From Saccharibacillus qingshengii (GTDB lineage: Bacteria > Bacillota > Bacilli > Paenibacillales > Paenibacillaceae), in NCBI RefSeq assembly GCF_013185195.1, contig NZ_JAAZWC010000009.1, positions 127,581 to 191,580 of the forward strand: 64,000 nucleotides of DNA, in the 5' to 3' direction. The notes beneath the pieces were generated by a model. That model did no database searches and was not told where the DNA came from. It was given only the letters and a program-made list of their open reading frames with translations. A program made the position numbers and the translations under genes. Below are positions 1 through 8,577 of the stretch, in pieces. The stretch's first letter is position 1. Every line of letters starts with the position of its first letter.

Positions 1-84
1 ACGCGAGACGCGAGACGCGAGACGCGAGACGCGAGACGCGAGACGCGAGACGCGAGACGCGAGACGCGAGACGCGAGACGCGAG
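1..84. repeat. Heptamer tandem array (ACGCGAG)x12
   Basis: Twelve perfect head-to-tail copies of the 7-bp unit ACGCGAG fill positions 1-84 and the array probably continues outside the window. It breaks off at ATGCCG. No gene can be assigned to it from what is visible. A 7-bp period shifts reading frame with each copy gained or lost, so it would be a phase-variable tract if it lay in or near a coding region. Confidence 0.95.
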
Positions 85-156
85 ATGCCGTCGTCGGCTT
101 AAGCTTTGCCTGGCGGCTAAGCGCTCCGCCTTCTCCTGCGGTCCCCGCCTGCAAAG

Positions 157-190
157 CCAAACAGCCCGGACCTGGTTCCGGGCTGTTTGG
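157..190 (-). terminator. Terminator downstream of the GrpB gene
   Basis: Perfect 14-bp inverted repeat (157-170 and 177-190, arms CCAAACAGCCCGGA / TCCGGGCTGTTTGG) with a 6-nt loop, 14 bp past the stop of the minus-strand GrpB gene. The U-rich part lies inside the 3' arm, and no long U-run follows. Confidence 0.7.
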
Positions 191-204
191 CGTATGCGCG
201 CTCC

Positions 205-729
205 TTAATCGACGCTTCGTTCGGACGCTTCCGCCCACGCCAACGCACGTTTTTCCAACTCGCCGACGTAAGCTTTTTTGGCCGGGCTGTAGCCGCTTGT
301 TTCGTCGAAACGGGAAGCCAGGTCTGCTTTGAATGCGGTGTAAGCCTGCGCTTCGTCCGCTCTCGCCCGCAGGTAATCGCGCACGATCAGATGGCGCGCG
401 ATATGCGCACTGTCGACCTCGTAGAAGTGGATATGATGCGTACGCGCCTCGCCGCCTTTGCGGAACAAACGGCGCCCGGGAATGCCCCAATCGCCTGCCG
501 CGTCGTAGCCGAGTTCGATCATGCGCGCGTTGTACCCGTCGATCGCCGCAATGTCGCGCACGATCGCCATCATGTCGATGACGGGCTTGGCGCTCATGCC
601 GGGAACCGAGGTGCTGCCGAAGTGTTCGAAGCTCACTATTTCTTCGCCGAACACGGTGCGCAGGAATTCGGTTTCTTCCCGATACCCGACCGCCCACTCC
701 GGGTTATACTCGCTTAGACGAACCTGCAT
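205..729 (-). CDS. GrpB family protein (UPF0157)
   Basis: A 174-aa soluble protein of the GrpB/UPF0157 family, related in fold to nucleotidyltransferases. Family hallmarks are visible: the N-terminal VRLSEYNPEW block, then FEHFGSTSVPGMSAKPVIDM (about residues 35-56), which holds the GST and D residues matching a nucleotidyltransferase active site. The biochemical role of the family is not settled. The ATG at 729 is preferred to the one at 735 because AGAGGAG (738-744) is 8 nt from it but only 2 nt from 735. It is a single gene, divergent from the sigma factor. Confidence 0.9.
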   Translation of the reverse strand: MQVRLSEYNPEWAVGYREETEFLRTVFGEEIVSFEHFGSTSVPGMSAKPVIDMMAIVRDIAAIDGYNARMIELGYDAAGDWGIPGRRLFRKGGEARTHHIHFYEVDSAHIARHLIVRDYLRARADEAQAYTAFKADLASRFDETSGYSPAKKAYVGELEKRALAWAEASERSVD

Positions 730-840
730 GGACATCGCTCCTCTCGCTTCGCGGACAGCCGCGGTTGCCGGCGTATCCGCGTCCGATTGGGACTATTCGA
801 CAGCAGGGAGAGAGATTCCTGTGAAATCCGCGAAACAAAC

Positions 841-869
841 TGACATACATGGCGTTCACGCCGCGTCTA
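841..869 (+). promoter_or_regulatory. Possible ECF-type autoregulatory promoter
   Basis: TGACAT (841-846) and CGTCTA (864-869) are 17 bp apart, just upstream of the sigma-factor gene. CGTCTA resembles a -10 element read by ECF sigma factors, many of which control their own gene. The -35 match is weak, so this is tentative. Confidence 0.3.
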
Positions 870-901
870 ATATAAAAAGAGGAGAGAAAGGAGGCGGTGT
901 T

Positions 902-1531
902 TTGGCGGAGCGGATATGGAGCGGGGGCGGAGCACCGATTCTTATGTCGAAACCGGACGGATCTACAAAAGAACAGGCGGCAGCGGCGGACGGATCCGAA
1001 GGGGAGCAGCTGATCGCGGAATGGTTCGAGTCGTACTATGAAGATATTCATCAGTATCTGTATTTTATGCTGGGGGACCGGGGCAGCGAGGCAGAAGATA
1101 TTCTGCAGGAAGTCTTTATCAAAGCGTACCGCAATCTGCATGCGTTCAAAGGCCAGTCTTCGCCCAAAACCTGGCTGACGGCTATCGCGCGCAACGCCGC
1201 TCTGGATACGCTGCGGCGCAGGCGCTGGACGCTGGCGGGATTCGTGTCCCACAAGGAAGAGCATGCATCCGCGGCGGACGAACCGGAAGGGGCCCTCCTT
1301 ACGGAGGAGCGGCGTGCGAAAGTGCTGGGACTGCTGGACGCGTTGAAGCCGGCGCAGCGGGAAGTGATCTTTTTTCTGTATCAAAAAGAACTGAGCGTTA
1401 AGGAAACGGCCGCCCTGCTCGACTGCAGCGAAGCGAGAGTGCGGACGGTGAGCCACCGGGCCCTGCGTATTCTGCGCAAAAACGGCGAATTTCAAGAATG
1501 GATCGGGGGAGAAGCGAGCGATGGGGACTAA
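902..1531 (+). CDS. ECF-type RNA polymerase sigma factor
   Basis: A 209-aa sigma-70 factor of the extracytoplasmic function group. Region 2 is seen in the segment ending GDRGSEAEDILQEVFIKAY, followed by TWLTAIARNAALDTLRRRRW. Region 4 helix-turn-helix is LKPAQREVIFFLYQKEL followed by SVKETAALLDCSEARVRTV. It should direct core polymerase to a small stress regulon. The start is taken as TTG at 902, because AAAGGAGG (887-894) sits 7 nt upstream; an in-frame ATG at 944 has no comparable site. It overlaps the next gene by 11 bp, the usual arrangement of an ECF factor with its regulator. Confidence 0.88.
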   Translation: MAERIWSGGGAPILMSKPDGSTKEQAAAADGSEGEQLIAEWFESYYEDIHQYLYFMLGDRGSEAEDILQEVFIKAYRNLHAFKGQSSPKTWLTAIARNAALDTLRRRRWTLAGFVSHKEEHASAADEPEGALLTEERRAKVLGLLDALKPAQREVIFFLYQKELSVKETAALLDCSEARVRTVSHRALRILRKNGEFQEWIGGEASDGD

Positions 1532-2510
1532 CGGACCAACGGGAGGAAGCGGACGGGGGCCGGGCAAAGGGCTGCTCGATATTCCGAAGCTGGACCCGCA
1601 GCGCAAGGAGCAGATTCGCAGCGGCATTCTGACCGGTATCCGTTCCTGGACGAAGCTGCCGGGCGAAGCCGAGCCGCCCCGCCGGGAGTCGGGGAATGGC
1701 CGGCGTCGGCTGCTGAGGGGAAGCGGTATCGGAGCGGGCTGCGCGGCATTGGCGCTGGCCGCCGTATTGATCGTGCAGACGCAGGGAGGGGAGCCGGGCG
1801 AAGTGTCGTCGCGGGCGGTTCCCGCAGCGGCATCGGCCGATAGACCGGGGCAGCCGGCTGCGGAACCCGGAAATGCCGATCGGAACCTGGAAACCGGTCC
1901 GACTGCCGACAAGAGCGCGGAGTCTCCGCCGATTTGGACGGAAGAGGAAGACCGCAGCGGCGAAGGCCCGCATGGAGTGGCGGGCACGCGGCTGGGATTG
2001 ACGTACGAACAGTTTCTGATGCGTTGGCGGACGGGAGCCAGTCAAGAACTGGAACAGCTGATCCTGCCGGTGAGCGATCATCCCATACTCAGCCAAGCGC
2101 TTCCGGGACTCCGTAACACCACGCAGAGATTCGGTGCCCAAGGAGCCGGTTACGGATACGGAGTCTGGATGAACGCCGATAACGACGAGCTGCGCCGGAT
2201 CACGTTTCAATTAGCGCCGATCGAAGCCGGGCAGTTCAAGAACGAATCCAACGATGCGGTCGTCCGTTATGTGACGCAGGTGCTGCAGCCGGACTTGACG
2301 GAGGCGCAGCGGGCCGAGCTGCTGGATCAGCTGCGATTCCGCGACTATGAGCAGCCGGGCGGATCGCGCTTTACCGAGATCAGCGGGGTGCTGTATACGC
2401 TGGACCAAAGCGAAGGGAATCCGAGACTCATCGTCGAATTTGCGCGCAAAGAGGGAGAACTCGACGAGATGGGTAAATTCCAAGACACCCTTCTTCCTAT
2501 TGTGTCTTGA
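1521..2510 (+). CDS. Membrane-anchored partner of the ECF sigma factor (putative anti-sigma)
   Basis: A 329-aa protein with a basic cytoplasmic N-terminus of about 70 residues, one membrane segment (GAGCAALALAAVLIV, about residues 74-88), a Pro/Ala/Gly-rich linker, and an extracytoplasmic domain of about 170 residues. This is the topology of a membrane anti-sigma factor or sensor, but I do not recognise the extracellular domain and see no HxxxCxxC zinc motif. The 11-bp overlap with the sigma gene implies coupled translation. The regulatory role is inferred from gene order and topology. Confidence 0.7.
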   Translation: MGTNGPTGGSGRGPGKGLLDIPKLDPQRKEQIRSGILTGIRSWTKLPGEAEPPRRESGNGRRRLLRGSGIGAGCAALALAAVLIVQTQGGEPGEVSSRAVPAAASADRPGQPAAEPGNADRNLETGPTADKSAESPPIWTEEEDRSGEGPHGVAGTRLGLTYEQFLMRWRTGASQELEQLILPVSDHPILSQALPGLRNTTQRFGAQGAGYGYGVWMNADNDELRRITFQLAPIEAGQFKNESNDAVVRYVTQVLQPDLTEAQRAELLDQLRFRDYEQPGGSRFTEISGVLYTLDQSEGNPRLIVEFARKEGELDEMGKFQDTLLPIVS

Positions 2511-2634
2511 TGGTCGAAGTAGATAAAAAAGAGGTTTGGATGATCGAATGTTCGGGAAAATGACAGAATAATTATTTTTCGGGCGAATTTAAGAGAATAT
2601 TTCTGTTTAAGTCGAATAATACGGACATTTCGGC

Positions 2635-2663
2635 TTGACTCTGCTCCGGGGATTAAGTATGAT
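2635..2663 (+). promoter_or_regulatory. SigA-type promoter of the riboswitch transcript
   Basis: TTGACT (2635-2640), 17-bp spacer, TATGAT (2658-2663), close to the vegetative consensus. Transcription would start near 2670, about 40 nt before the aptamer. Confidence 0.75.
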
Positions 2664-2708
2664 TGGTTTTGTTGAAAAGCGAACAATACCATAATTAATC
2701 ATATAATC

Positions 2709-2776
2709 ATTCGTATATTCCCGGAGATAAGGTTCGGGAGTCTCTACCAGGGAACCGTAAAGTCCCGGCTACGGAT
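2709..2776 (+). ncRNA. Purine riboswitch aptamer, guanine class
   Basis: The three-way junction can be drawn completely. P1 is 2709-2715 with 2770-2776 (7 bp). P2 is 2720-2725 with 2733-2738, loop GATAAGG. J2/3 is AGTCTCTACC. P3 is 2750-2753 with 2763-2766, loop CCGTAAA. The two loops carry the kissing sequences of the purine family. The specificity base before the 3' P1 strand (xpt position 74) is C (2769), which pairs with guanine or hypoxanthine rather than adenine. It lies 127 bp upstream of the FAD dehydrogenase gene. Confidence 0.93.
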
Positions 2777-2816
2777 AGGATGCTTTTCGCATACCTGCCG
2801 TCAGTCGGGCTTTTTT
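2764..2816 (+). terminator. Riboswitch expression-platform terminator, exclusive with the aptamer
   Basis: An 11-bp stem (2764-2774 with 2798-2809, one bulged C at 2802) encloses an inner hairpin (2777-2783 with 2789-2796) and is followed by six U residues (2811-2816). The 5' arm consists of the P3 and P1 3' strands of the aptamer, so the two folds cannot coexist. Ligand binding should therefore block termination. Without those bases only a 3-bp stem remains in front of the U-run. Confidence 0.8.
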
Positions 2817-2903
2817 GCGCGTTCAGCAGCTTGTCCGCCGCCGCCCGCCCGTCTGTGCAATCCGAAGCCCGGTATGCGCCCATCAGAGGAGGAGACTACC
2901 CAC

Positions 2904-4421
2904 ATGACCGATTCCCTTACTTTTGAAACGACCGAACAGAGTTCCGCAGCATCCAATCTATACGACTGCATTATCGTCGGTGCGGGTCCGGCCGGCATCT
3001 TCGCCAGCTACGAATTGACGCGTCAGGCGCCCGACTGGAAAGTGCTGCTTGTCGACAAAGGCCATGATATCTACAAACGCCGCTGTCCGATTCTGGAAAA
3101 TAAAGTTCAGTTCTGTCCGCCGGCCGCGGGACGCAAAGAGTTTGCGGGCTGTCTGCCGGCCTGCTCGATCACGGCGGGATTCGGCGGCGCGGGCGCGTAC
3201 AGCGACGGCAAGTTCAATATCACGACGGAGTTCGGCGGCTGGATGACGGATTATCTGTCGCCTTCGCAGGTGCTGGATCTGATCCAATATGTCGATTCCA
3301 TCAATCTGGAGCACGGCGCGACCGAGTCGATCACCGATCCGACGACCGATACGATCCGCGATATCGAGCAGAAAGCGTATTCGGCGGGCCTCAAGCTGCT
3401 GCGTGCGGAAGTCCGCCACCTGGGAACGGAGCAGAACCTGGAGATCCTGAAGGCCATTTTCGAATATCTCAAACCCCGCGTCGAGATGAAATACAAAGCC
3501 GAAGTCGACGACCTGATTACGACAAAAGAAGGCGGAGAGCACACGGTCACGGGCATCCGTCTCAAAAACGGCGAAGAGTACCATGCGCCGCGCGTCATGA
3601 TCGCACCGGGGCGCGACGGCTCGGCATGGCTGTCGGAGGTGTTCAAAAAGCGCCGCCTGAAGCTGACCAACAACCAAGTCGATGTCGGCGTGCGCGTCGA
3701 GACGTCCGACGTGGTGATGCGCCAGATCAACGAGCATCTGTACGAAGGCAAATTCGTGTTCAACACGTCGGTCGGCACGCGCGTCCGCACGTTCTGCAGC
3801 AATCCGTCCGGCCACGTCGTGGTGGAGAATCACAGCGGCGTCATGGCGGCGAACGGCCACTCGTACAAAGACCCGGCACTGGGTTCGCGGAACACGAACT
3901 TTGCGCTGCTCGTTTCGCATAAGTTCACGGAGCCGTTCGACAAACCGAACGAATACGCCCGCGAGATCTGCGAACGCGCCAACGACCTGTCGAGCGGCGG
4001 CGTCATTGTACAGAAATACGGCGATATCCTGCGCGGACGCCGCTCCACGCCGGACCGGATTCGCGAAGGTTTCCTCGAACCGACGCTGAAGGAAGCCGTG
4101 CCGGGCGACCTCGGCCTCGTGCTGCCGTACAACACGATGAAGAGCCTGATCGAGATGGTGGAAGCGCTGGAGAAAGTCACGCCGGGCATCGCGTCCGAAC
4201 ATACGCTGTTCTACGGCGTCGAAGCAAAATTCTATTCCGCCCGTCCGAAGCTGGACGAGACGCTCGAGACCGAGATCCGCGGCCTCTACTGCGGCGGCGA
4301 CGGCGCGGGCATTACGCGCGGTCTGGCCCAGGCCGGCGCGGCGGGCGTTCATATTGCGCGCGGCATGGTGAAGAAAGCCGCAGCGGGCGGGCGTCCGGCT
4401 GCGGAGCGGACGCTGGCTTAG
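2904..4421 (+). CDS. FAD-dependent dehydrogenase (COG2509 family)
   Basis: A 505-aa flavoprotein of the NAD(FAD)-utilizing dehydrogenase family. It has an N-terminal Rossmann motif IIVGAGPAGIFASYEL, the family block CPPAAGRKEFAGCLPACS followed by GFGGAGAYSDGKFN, and a C-terminal FAD-binding segment LYCGGDGAGITRGLAQAG. The substrate is not known. Start ATG 2904 follows GAGGAGGAG. Control by a guanine-class riboswitch suggests a link to purine metabolism, but nothing else here shows it. It appears monocistronic, ending in a strong terminator. Confidence 0.85.
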   Translation: MTDSLTFETTEQSSAASNLYDCIIVGAGPAGIFASYELTRQAPDWKVLLVDKGHDIYKRRCPILENKVQFCPPAAGRKEFAGCLPACSITAGFGGAGAYSDGKFNITTEFGGWMTDYLSPSQVLDLIQYVDSINLEHGATESITDPTTDTIRDIEQKAYSAGLKLLRAEVRHLGTEQNLEILKAIFEYLKPRVEMKYKAEVDDLITTKEGGEHTVTGIRLKNGEEYHAPRVMIAPGRDGSAWLSEVFKKRRLKLTNNQVDVGVRVETSDVVMRQINEHLYEGKFVFNTSVGTRVRTFCSNPSGHVVVENHSGVMAANGHSYKDPALGSRNTNFALLVSHKFTEPFDKPNEYAREICERANDLSSGGVIVQKYGDILRGRRSTPDRIREGFLEPTLKEAVPGDLGLVLPYNTMKSLIEMVEALEKVTPGIASEHTLFYGVEAKFYSARPKLDETLETEIRGLYCGGDGAGITRGLAQAGAAGVHIARGMVKKAAAGGRPAAERTLA

Positions 4422-4465
4422 AATCGGCCGGCCGAAGCGGTCTCGGCAGCCGGAACGAAGGCGAA

Positions 4466-4508
4466 AAGGCCCAACTCCCTACAAATACATAGGGATTCGG
4501 GCCTTTTT
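4466..4508 (+). terminator. Terminator of the FAD dehydrogenase gene
   Basis: Stem AAGGCCC..TCCCT paired with AGGGA..GGGCCTT, followed by TTTTTG, 45 bp after the stop codon. Confidence 0.8.
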
Positions 4509-4631
4509 GTGATGAATTTGTCGTTGGCGCTGGCGAACGGGTTCCCGTGGCTGAACGGATTCCTTCGGCTGAAGGCCAACCGGCAAAAGGAACGGCGAAC
4601 TCGCAGCCATTTCCCGCCTTCGTGAGCGCTA

Positions 4632-4826
4632 GCAGAAATAGCTGCGCCAGAGCATCTATTTTCCCTAATTCGCGCCCAAAATCGCAAATAGCTGCGCTAC
4701 TACATCTATTTGCCCGCTGAAGCCCAAATTTCGGTGGAAACAGGCCAATTAGATGTATTCCTGCACCTATTTGCATAGGGAGAAATTTTGTAGGCGAAAT
4801 AACTGTAGATTCGCAGTTATTTCGCC
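4632..4826. repeat. Cluster of four AAATAGCTGCGC-type intergenic repeats
   Basis: Between genes, 4632-4665 and 4684-4715 are direct copies of a unit of about 32 bp (AAATAGCTGCGC, variable centre, CATCTATTTNCCC). 4743-4775 is an inverted copy. 4793-4826 is a related unit that forms a perfect 13-bp hairpin with an 8-nt loop. The remaining bases of 4509-5012 show no convincing gene. Confidence 0.75.
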
Positions 4827-5012
4827 GCCGGCATGTCATCGGCGGCGGGTAAGGCACCTGATACGCCCGCCGACGCCGAAGCCTCATGCGAAGCACTCGC
4901 TTCCGAAGCTCGCCGCAGACTTTCGCACGCTTCGCACCGCCACCTCACGCCACCCTCGTACCGGCGACTCGTCACTGCCGCCGGCCTTTCGCCTCACGCC
5001 GCCCTAACCCCG

Positions 5013-6932
5013 TCAATCGCCCGCCAATTCCGCCGTTCCTGCCGGCATCGCCACCCAGTGCCCCGGCGATACTTCGACGAGCTCCGAACCTTCCAGTCCG
5101 TACTTGTCTTCCCGGACGTCTTCTTCCATCAGCACACGCTTTTTCTTCGCTTCGATCGCGGGATCGGGGACGGGAATCGCCGCCAGCAGCGACTTCGTGT
5201 ACGGATGCTGCGGATTGCGGTACAATTCTTCGCTTTCGGCCAATTCGACGATTTTGCCTGCATACATCACGGCGACGCGGTCGCTGATATGTTTGACCAT
5301 CGACAGATCGTGCGCGATAAACAGATATGTCAGCCCGAGCTTCTGCTGGAGATCTTCCAGCAGCGTCACGATCTGTGACTGGATCGACACGTCCAGCGCG
5401 GACAGCGGTTCGTCGCAGACGATGAACTTCGGTTCGACCGCGAGCGCGCGGGCGATACCGATCCGCTGGCGCTGGCCGCCGGAGAATTCGTGCGGGTAGC
5501 GCAGCGCGAACGCCGGATCGAGGCCGACCATCTCCAGCAGTTCCTCGACGCGGGCGCGGCGCTGGACCGGATTCTGCGACAAGCCGTGCACGTCCATCGC
5601 TTCGCCGATAATGTCCAGAATCTTGAGACGCGGATTGAGCGAGGCATACGGGTCCTGGAAGATCATCTGCATCTCGCGGCGCATCAGCTTCATTTCTTTG
5701 GGCGACAGCCGGTTGACGGCCATGCCGCGATACAGCACGTCGCCGCTCGTCGGCTCGTGCAGACGCAGAATCGCCCGGCCGGTCGTCGATTTTCCGCTGC
5801 CGGATTCGCCGACCATGCCGAGCGTCTCGCCTTCGCGGATAAAAAAGCTGATATCGTTGACGGCGCGCAGCGTCCGGCCTTTGCCCAGGTTGAAATGCTG
5901 CTGCAGCGAGCGGACTTCGAGCAGGGGACGATCCTCGGAGAGCGATTGCGTCCCGCCGCCCTGTTCCGTCAGGCGGCTTTCGACGTGCCGGTCGGCTCCG
6001 TCCGCTGCCGTTCCTGCCTTGCGGCTTAGGCTTTCGACGCGTCGTTCGGTCGCGTCCGCCGCCTCTCCTGCCAAGCCGCCACCTGCCCCGCCGGCTTCTC
6101 CGACCGAAGCATCCGCCCGCGCCCGCTTGGGCTTTTTCGGCTCATCCAGCCGCGGCAGCGCGTTCAGCAGCTTTTTCGTATACGGATGCTGCGGATTGGC
6201 AAAAAGTTCTGCCGTCGTGCCTTCTTCGACGATCTCGCCGCTTTTCATGACGACGACGCGGTCGCACATGCCGGCGACGACACCCAGGTCATGCGTAATC
6301 AGGATGATCGACGTGCCGAGCTTTTCCTGCATCTGCTTCATCACATTCAGGATCTGCGCCTGAATGGTAACGTCGAGCGCGGTCGTCGGCTCGTCGGCGA
6401 TCAGCAGCGACGGCCGGCAGGCGAGAGCGATCGCGATCATCGCGCGCTGGCGCATGCCGCCGGAGAACTCGTGCGGATATTGATTGAAGCGGGTCTCGGG
6501 ATCGCGGATACCGACCAGCTTGAGCATTTCGACCGCTTCGGTGCGGGCTTCGCGCTTGGACATTTTGCGGTGTTTGCGCAGCGTCTCGGCGATCTGCTCG
6601 CCGATGCGCAGCGTCGGATTGAGCGACGTCATCGGGTCCTGGAAGATCATGCCGATCTCTTTTCCGCGAATCTGTTCCATTTCTTTTCTCGTTTTCTGCG
6701 CCAGGTTTTGTCCCAGGAACAGGATCTCCCCGCTCTTGACGCGCGAAGAAGCTTCCGGCAGCAGGCGCATGATCGCTCTTGCCGTGACGCTCTTGCCGCT
6801 GCCCGATTCGCCGACGATCCCGAGCGTTTCCCCTTTGCGCAGCTCGAAGCTGACTCCCCGAACTGCTTCGGTCTCCGTTTCGCGCGCCGCGAACGATACG
6901 CGCAGATTGCTGACTTGCAACAGTTTCTCCAT
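5013..6932 (-). CDS. Oligopeptide ABC transporter, double ATP-binding protein (DppD-DppF fusion)
   Basis: A 639-aa protein with two complete ABC cassettes of the oligopeptide/dipeptide/nickel class. Cassette 1 (about 1-262) has Walker A GESGSGKS, signature FSGGMRQR and Walker [13 protein letters not shown]. Cassette 2 (about 335-610) has [17 protein letters not shown] and [12 protein letters not shown]; both carry the NPQHPYT tail of the peptide-transporter class. A low-complexity linker of about 70 residues joins them. GsiA-like fusions are known, though two separate genes are commoner. It is divergent from the permease operon, which supplies the rest of the transporter. Confidence 0.93.
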   Translation of the reverse strand: MEKLLQVSNLRVSFAARETETEAVRGVSFELRKGETLGIVGESGSGKSVTARAIMRLLPEASSRVKSGEILFLGQNLAQKTRKEMEQIRGKEIGMIFQDPMTSLNPTLRIGEQIAETLRKHRKMSKREARTEAVEMLKLVGIRDPETRFNQYPHEFSGGMRQRAMIAIALACRPSLLIADEPTTALDVTIQAQILNVMKQMQEKLGTSIILITHDLGVVAGMCDRVVVMKSGEIVEEGTTAELFANPQHPYTKKLLNALPRLDEPKKPKRARADASVGEAGGAGGGLAGEAADATERRVESLSRKAGTAADGADRHVESRLTEQGGGTQSLSEDRPLLEVRSLQQHFNLGKGRTLRAVNDISFFIREGETLGMVGESGSGKSTTGRAILRLHEPTSGDVLYRGMAVNRLSPKEMKLMRREMQMIFQDPYASLNPRLKILDIIGEAMDVHGLSQNPVQRRARVEELLEMVGLDPAFALRYPHEFSGGQRQRIGIARALAVEPKFIVCDEPLSALDVSIQSQIVTLLEDLQQKLGLTYLFIAHDLSMVKHISDRVAVMYAGKIVELAESEELYRNPQHPYTKSLLAAIPVPDPAIEAKKKRVLMEEDVREDKYGLEGSELVEVSPGHWVAMPAGTAELAGD

Positions 6933-6993
6933 TCCCGCAGGCCCCCGTTATCTATTCCAGTATATTCCATGATCAAAAATGTTTTCGGATGTC

Positions 6994-7023
6994 TTGACTT
7001 TAGGGGAGAAAGAACCCTAAAAT
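6994..7023 (+). promoter_or_regulatory. Promoter of the peptide permease operon
   Basis: TTGACT (6994-6999), 18-bp spacer, TAAAAT (7018-7023), in the divergent interval between the ATPase gene and the permease operon. I found no equally clear minus-strand promoter there. Confidence 0.6.
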
Positions 7024-7109
7024 ACGACATATAAATACGAGTAGTTCAATCGGAATTAAACGTTATGAACGAATTATACATTTACAACGTTTTGGGAGGC
7101 AAGTTTTTT

Positions 7110-8552
7110 ATGGAGGCGGCACAAAAAAATAGACGTTCGCCCTGGCAGGTGCCAATTGGGCGGCTGTATCGCAAAATGCTTGGTATTCCCGGTTACCGCT
7201 TCTGGATGCTGCTGCTTGGGGCACCCGTCAACCTGATTGTGCTTGCTGTATGGCTTGCCCGGCGCGGCAGCGGCGGATATGCGGCACTGAGGGCTTCGGT
7301 ACTGGAGGAACTTCGGCAATCCGGTTGGGAAAAAGAACTCAAGGAAGACTTCGCCCGACAGTTGGCGGAGAAGCAGCGCTTCTTCAAACAGTCCGCGAAC
7401 GCGAAGGAGACGGAGCGGGAAGTGAACCGCAGAGCCGAAGAACGGCTGCAGTCCCGGGCCGACGAGATCACGGCCGAACGGGCCCGAACCGGCGGCGTGG
7501 CTCGCAGCGATTACGCGGCGATGTTCGAATCGCTGATCGGCAATCCGTTCTTCGCGGTACTTGCGGCGATCCTCGGACTGCCGATGGCTGCGTTGATGCT
7601 TCTGTACAGCAACGCCTACTCGAAATACATATTCGAACGGCTGCTCATGACGCTGTTTGTAGTCGTGGGCGTCTCGGCTCTCGTATTCACGATCCTGCAT
7701 CTGTCTCCAATGAATCCCGCCGCCAATATTCTCGGCGAGACGGCTACCGCCGAGCAAATCGATACGTTTAACCGGATCTACGGACTGGATCGGCCGTACC
7801 TGGCCCAGCTCTGGGACAATATCCGCGGCGTACTGACGCTGGATCTGGGCAAGTCGTTCGCGGGCAACGAAGACGTCGCTTCGACCATTATGCGCAAATT
7901 CCCGGTCACGCTGACGCTTGCCTCGGTCTCGCTGGTGCTGGCGCTGCTGGTGGCGCTGCCGATCGGTATCCTGTCCGCGGCGCGCCGCGGTTCCTGGCTC
8001 GATTACAGCTTCATGTTCATCGCGCTGATCGGCTTGTCTATCCCGAACTTCTGGCAGGGCCTCGTGTTCATTCTCGGCTTCTCGATCAAGCTCGGCTGGC
8101 TGCCGGCGACGTATACGCCGGGCAATCTACTGTCGTTCATCATGCCGGTCGTCGTGCTCGGCACGGGCCTGACGGCGGCGGTGGCGCGGATGACGCGCTC
8201 CTCGACGCTTGAGGTCATGAACGAAGATTACATCCTGACCGCCAAAGCCAAAGGGCTCGGGCGCAGCACCGTATTAATGAAGCATACGGTACGCAACGCC
8301 CTCATTCCGATCGTGACCGTGGTCGGTCTTCAATTCGGCGGCATGCTGGGCGGAGCGGCTATTACGGAGAAGGTATTCAATATCAGCGGCCTCGGCAGCT
8401 ACATCGTCGACAAGCAGTTCGTGCCGGACATTCCGGCCGTCATGGGCGGCGTCGTCTACACGGCGATCGCGATCTCGCTCGTCAACGTCATTATCGACGT
8501 CATGTACGCCTTTATCGATCCGAGAATCCGGACCAAGATGAAGCAATATTAG
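7110..8552 (+). CDS. Peptide ABC transporter permease (DppB type) with extended N-terminus
   Basis: A 480-aa membrane protein. The last 300 residues or so are a standard DppB/OppB permease, from [20 protein letters not shown] through the EAA loop ([21 protein letters not shown]) to the last helix. In front are about 170 extra residues: a membrane helix ([20 protein letters not shown]), a charged, probably coiled-coil stretch rich in Glu/Arg, and a second helix ([20 protein letters not shown]). ATG 7110 is chosen because GGGAGG lies 10 nt upstream; the earlier in-frame ATG at 7065 has no ribosome site. The extra part is unlike ordinary DppB. Confidence 0.88.
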   Translation: MEAAQKNRRSPWQVPIGRLYRKMLGIPGYRFWMLLLGAPVNLIVLAVWLARRGSGGYAALRASVLEELRQSGWEKELKEDFARQLAEKQRFFKQSANAKETEREVNRRAEERLQSRADEITAERARTGGVARSDYAAMFESLIGNPFFAVLAAILGLPMAALMLLYSNAYSKYIFERLLMTLFVVVGVSALVFTILHLSPMNPAANILGETATAEQIDTFNRIYGLDRPYLAQLWDNIRGVLTLDLGKSFAGNEDVASTIMRKFPVTLTLASVSLVLALLVALPIGILSAARRGSWLDYSFMFIALIGLSIPNFWQGLVFILGFSIKLGWLPATYTPGNLLSFIMPVVVLGTGLTAAVARMTRSSTLEVMNEDYILTAKAKGLGRSTVLMKHTVRNALIPIVTVVGLQFGGMLGGAAITEKVFNISGLGSYIVDKQFVPDIPAVMGGVVYTAIAISLVNVIIDVMYAFIDPRIRTKMKQY

Positions 8553-8560
8553 ACAAAGGG

Positions 8561-8577
8561 GGACATGCGAAATGTCC
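8561..8577 (+). promoter_or_regulatory. Small hairpin covering the start codon of the second permease
   Basis: GGACAT (8561-8566) pairs with ATGTCC (8572-8577) across a 5-nt loop, so the initiating ATG lies in the 3' arm. It could lower translation until ribosomes from the upstream gene open it. Role inferred. Confidence 0.4.

Noticed and set aside
704-1987. 427-codon minus-strand frame across the sigma factor
   Set aside because: Antisense to the ECF sigma factor; Pro/Arg/Ser-rich composition with no motif.
2958-4352. 464-codon minus-strand frame
   Set aside because: Antisense to the FAD dehydrogenase; no motif.
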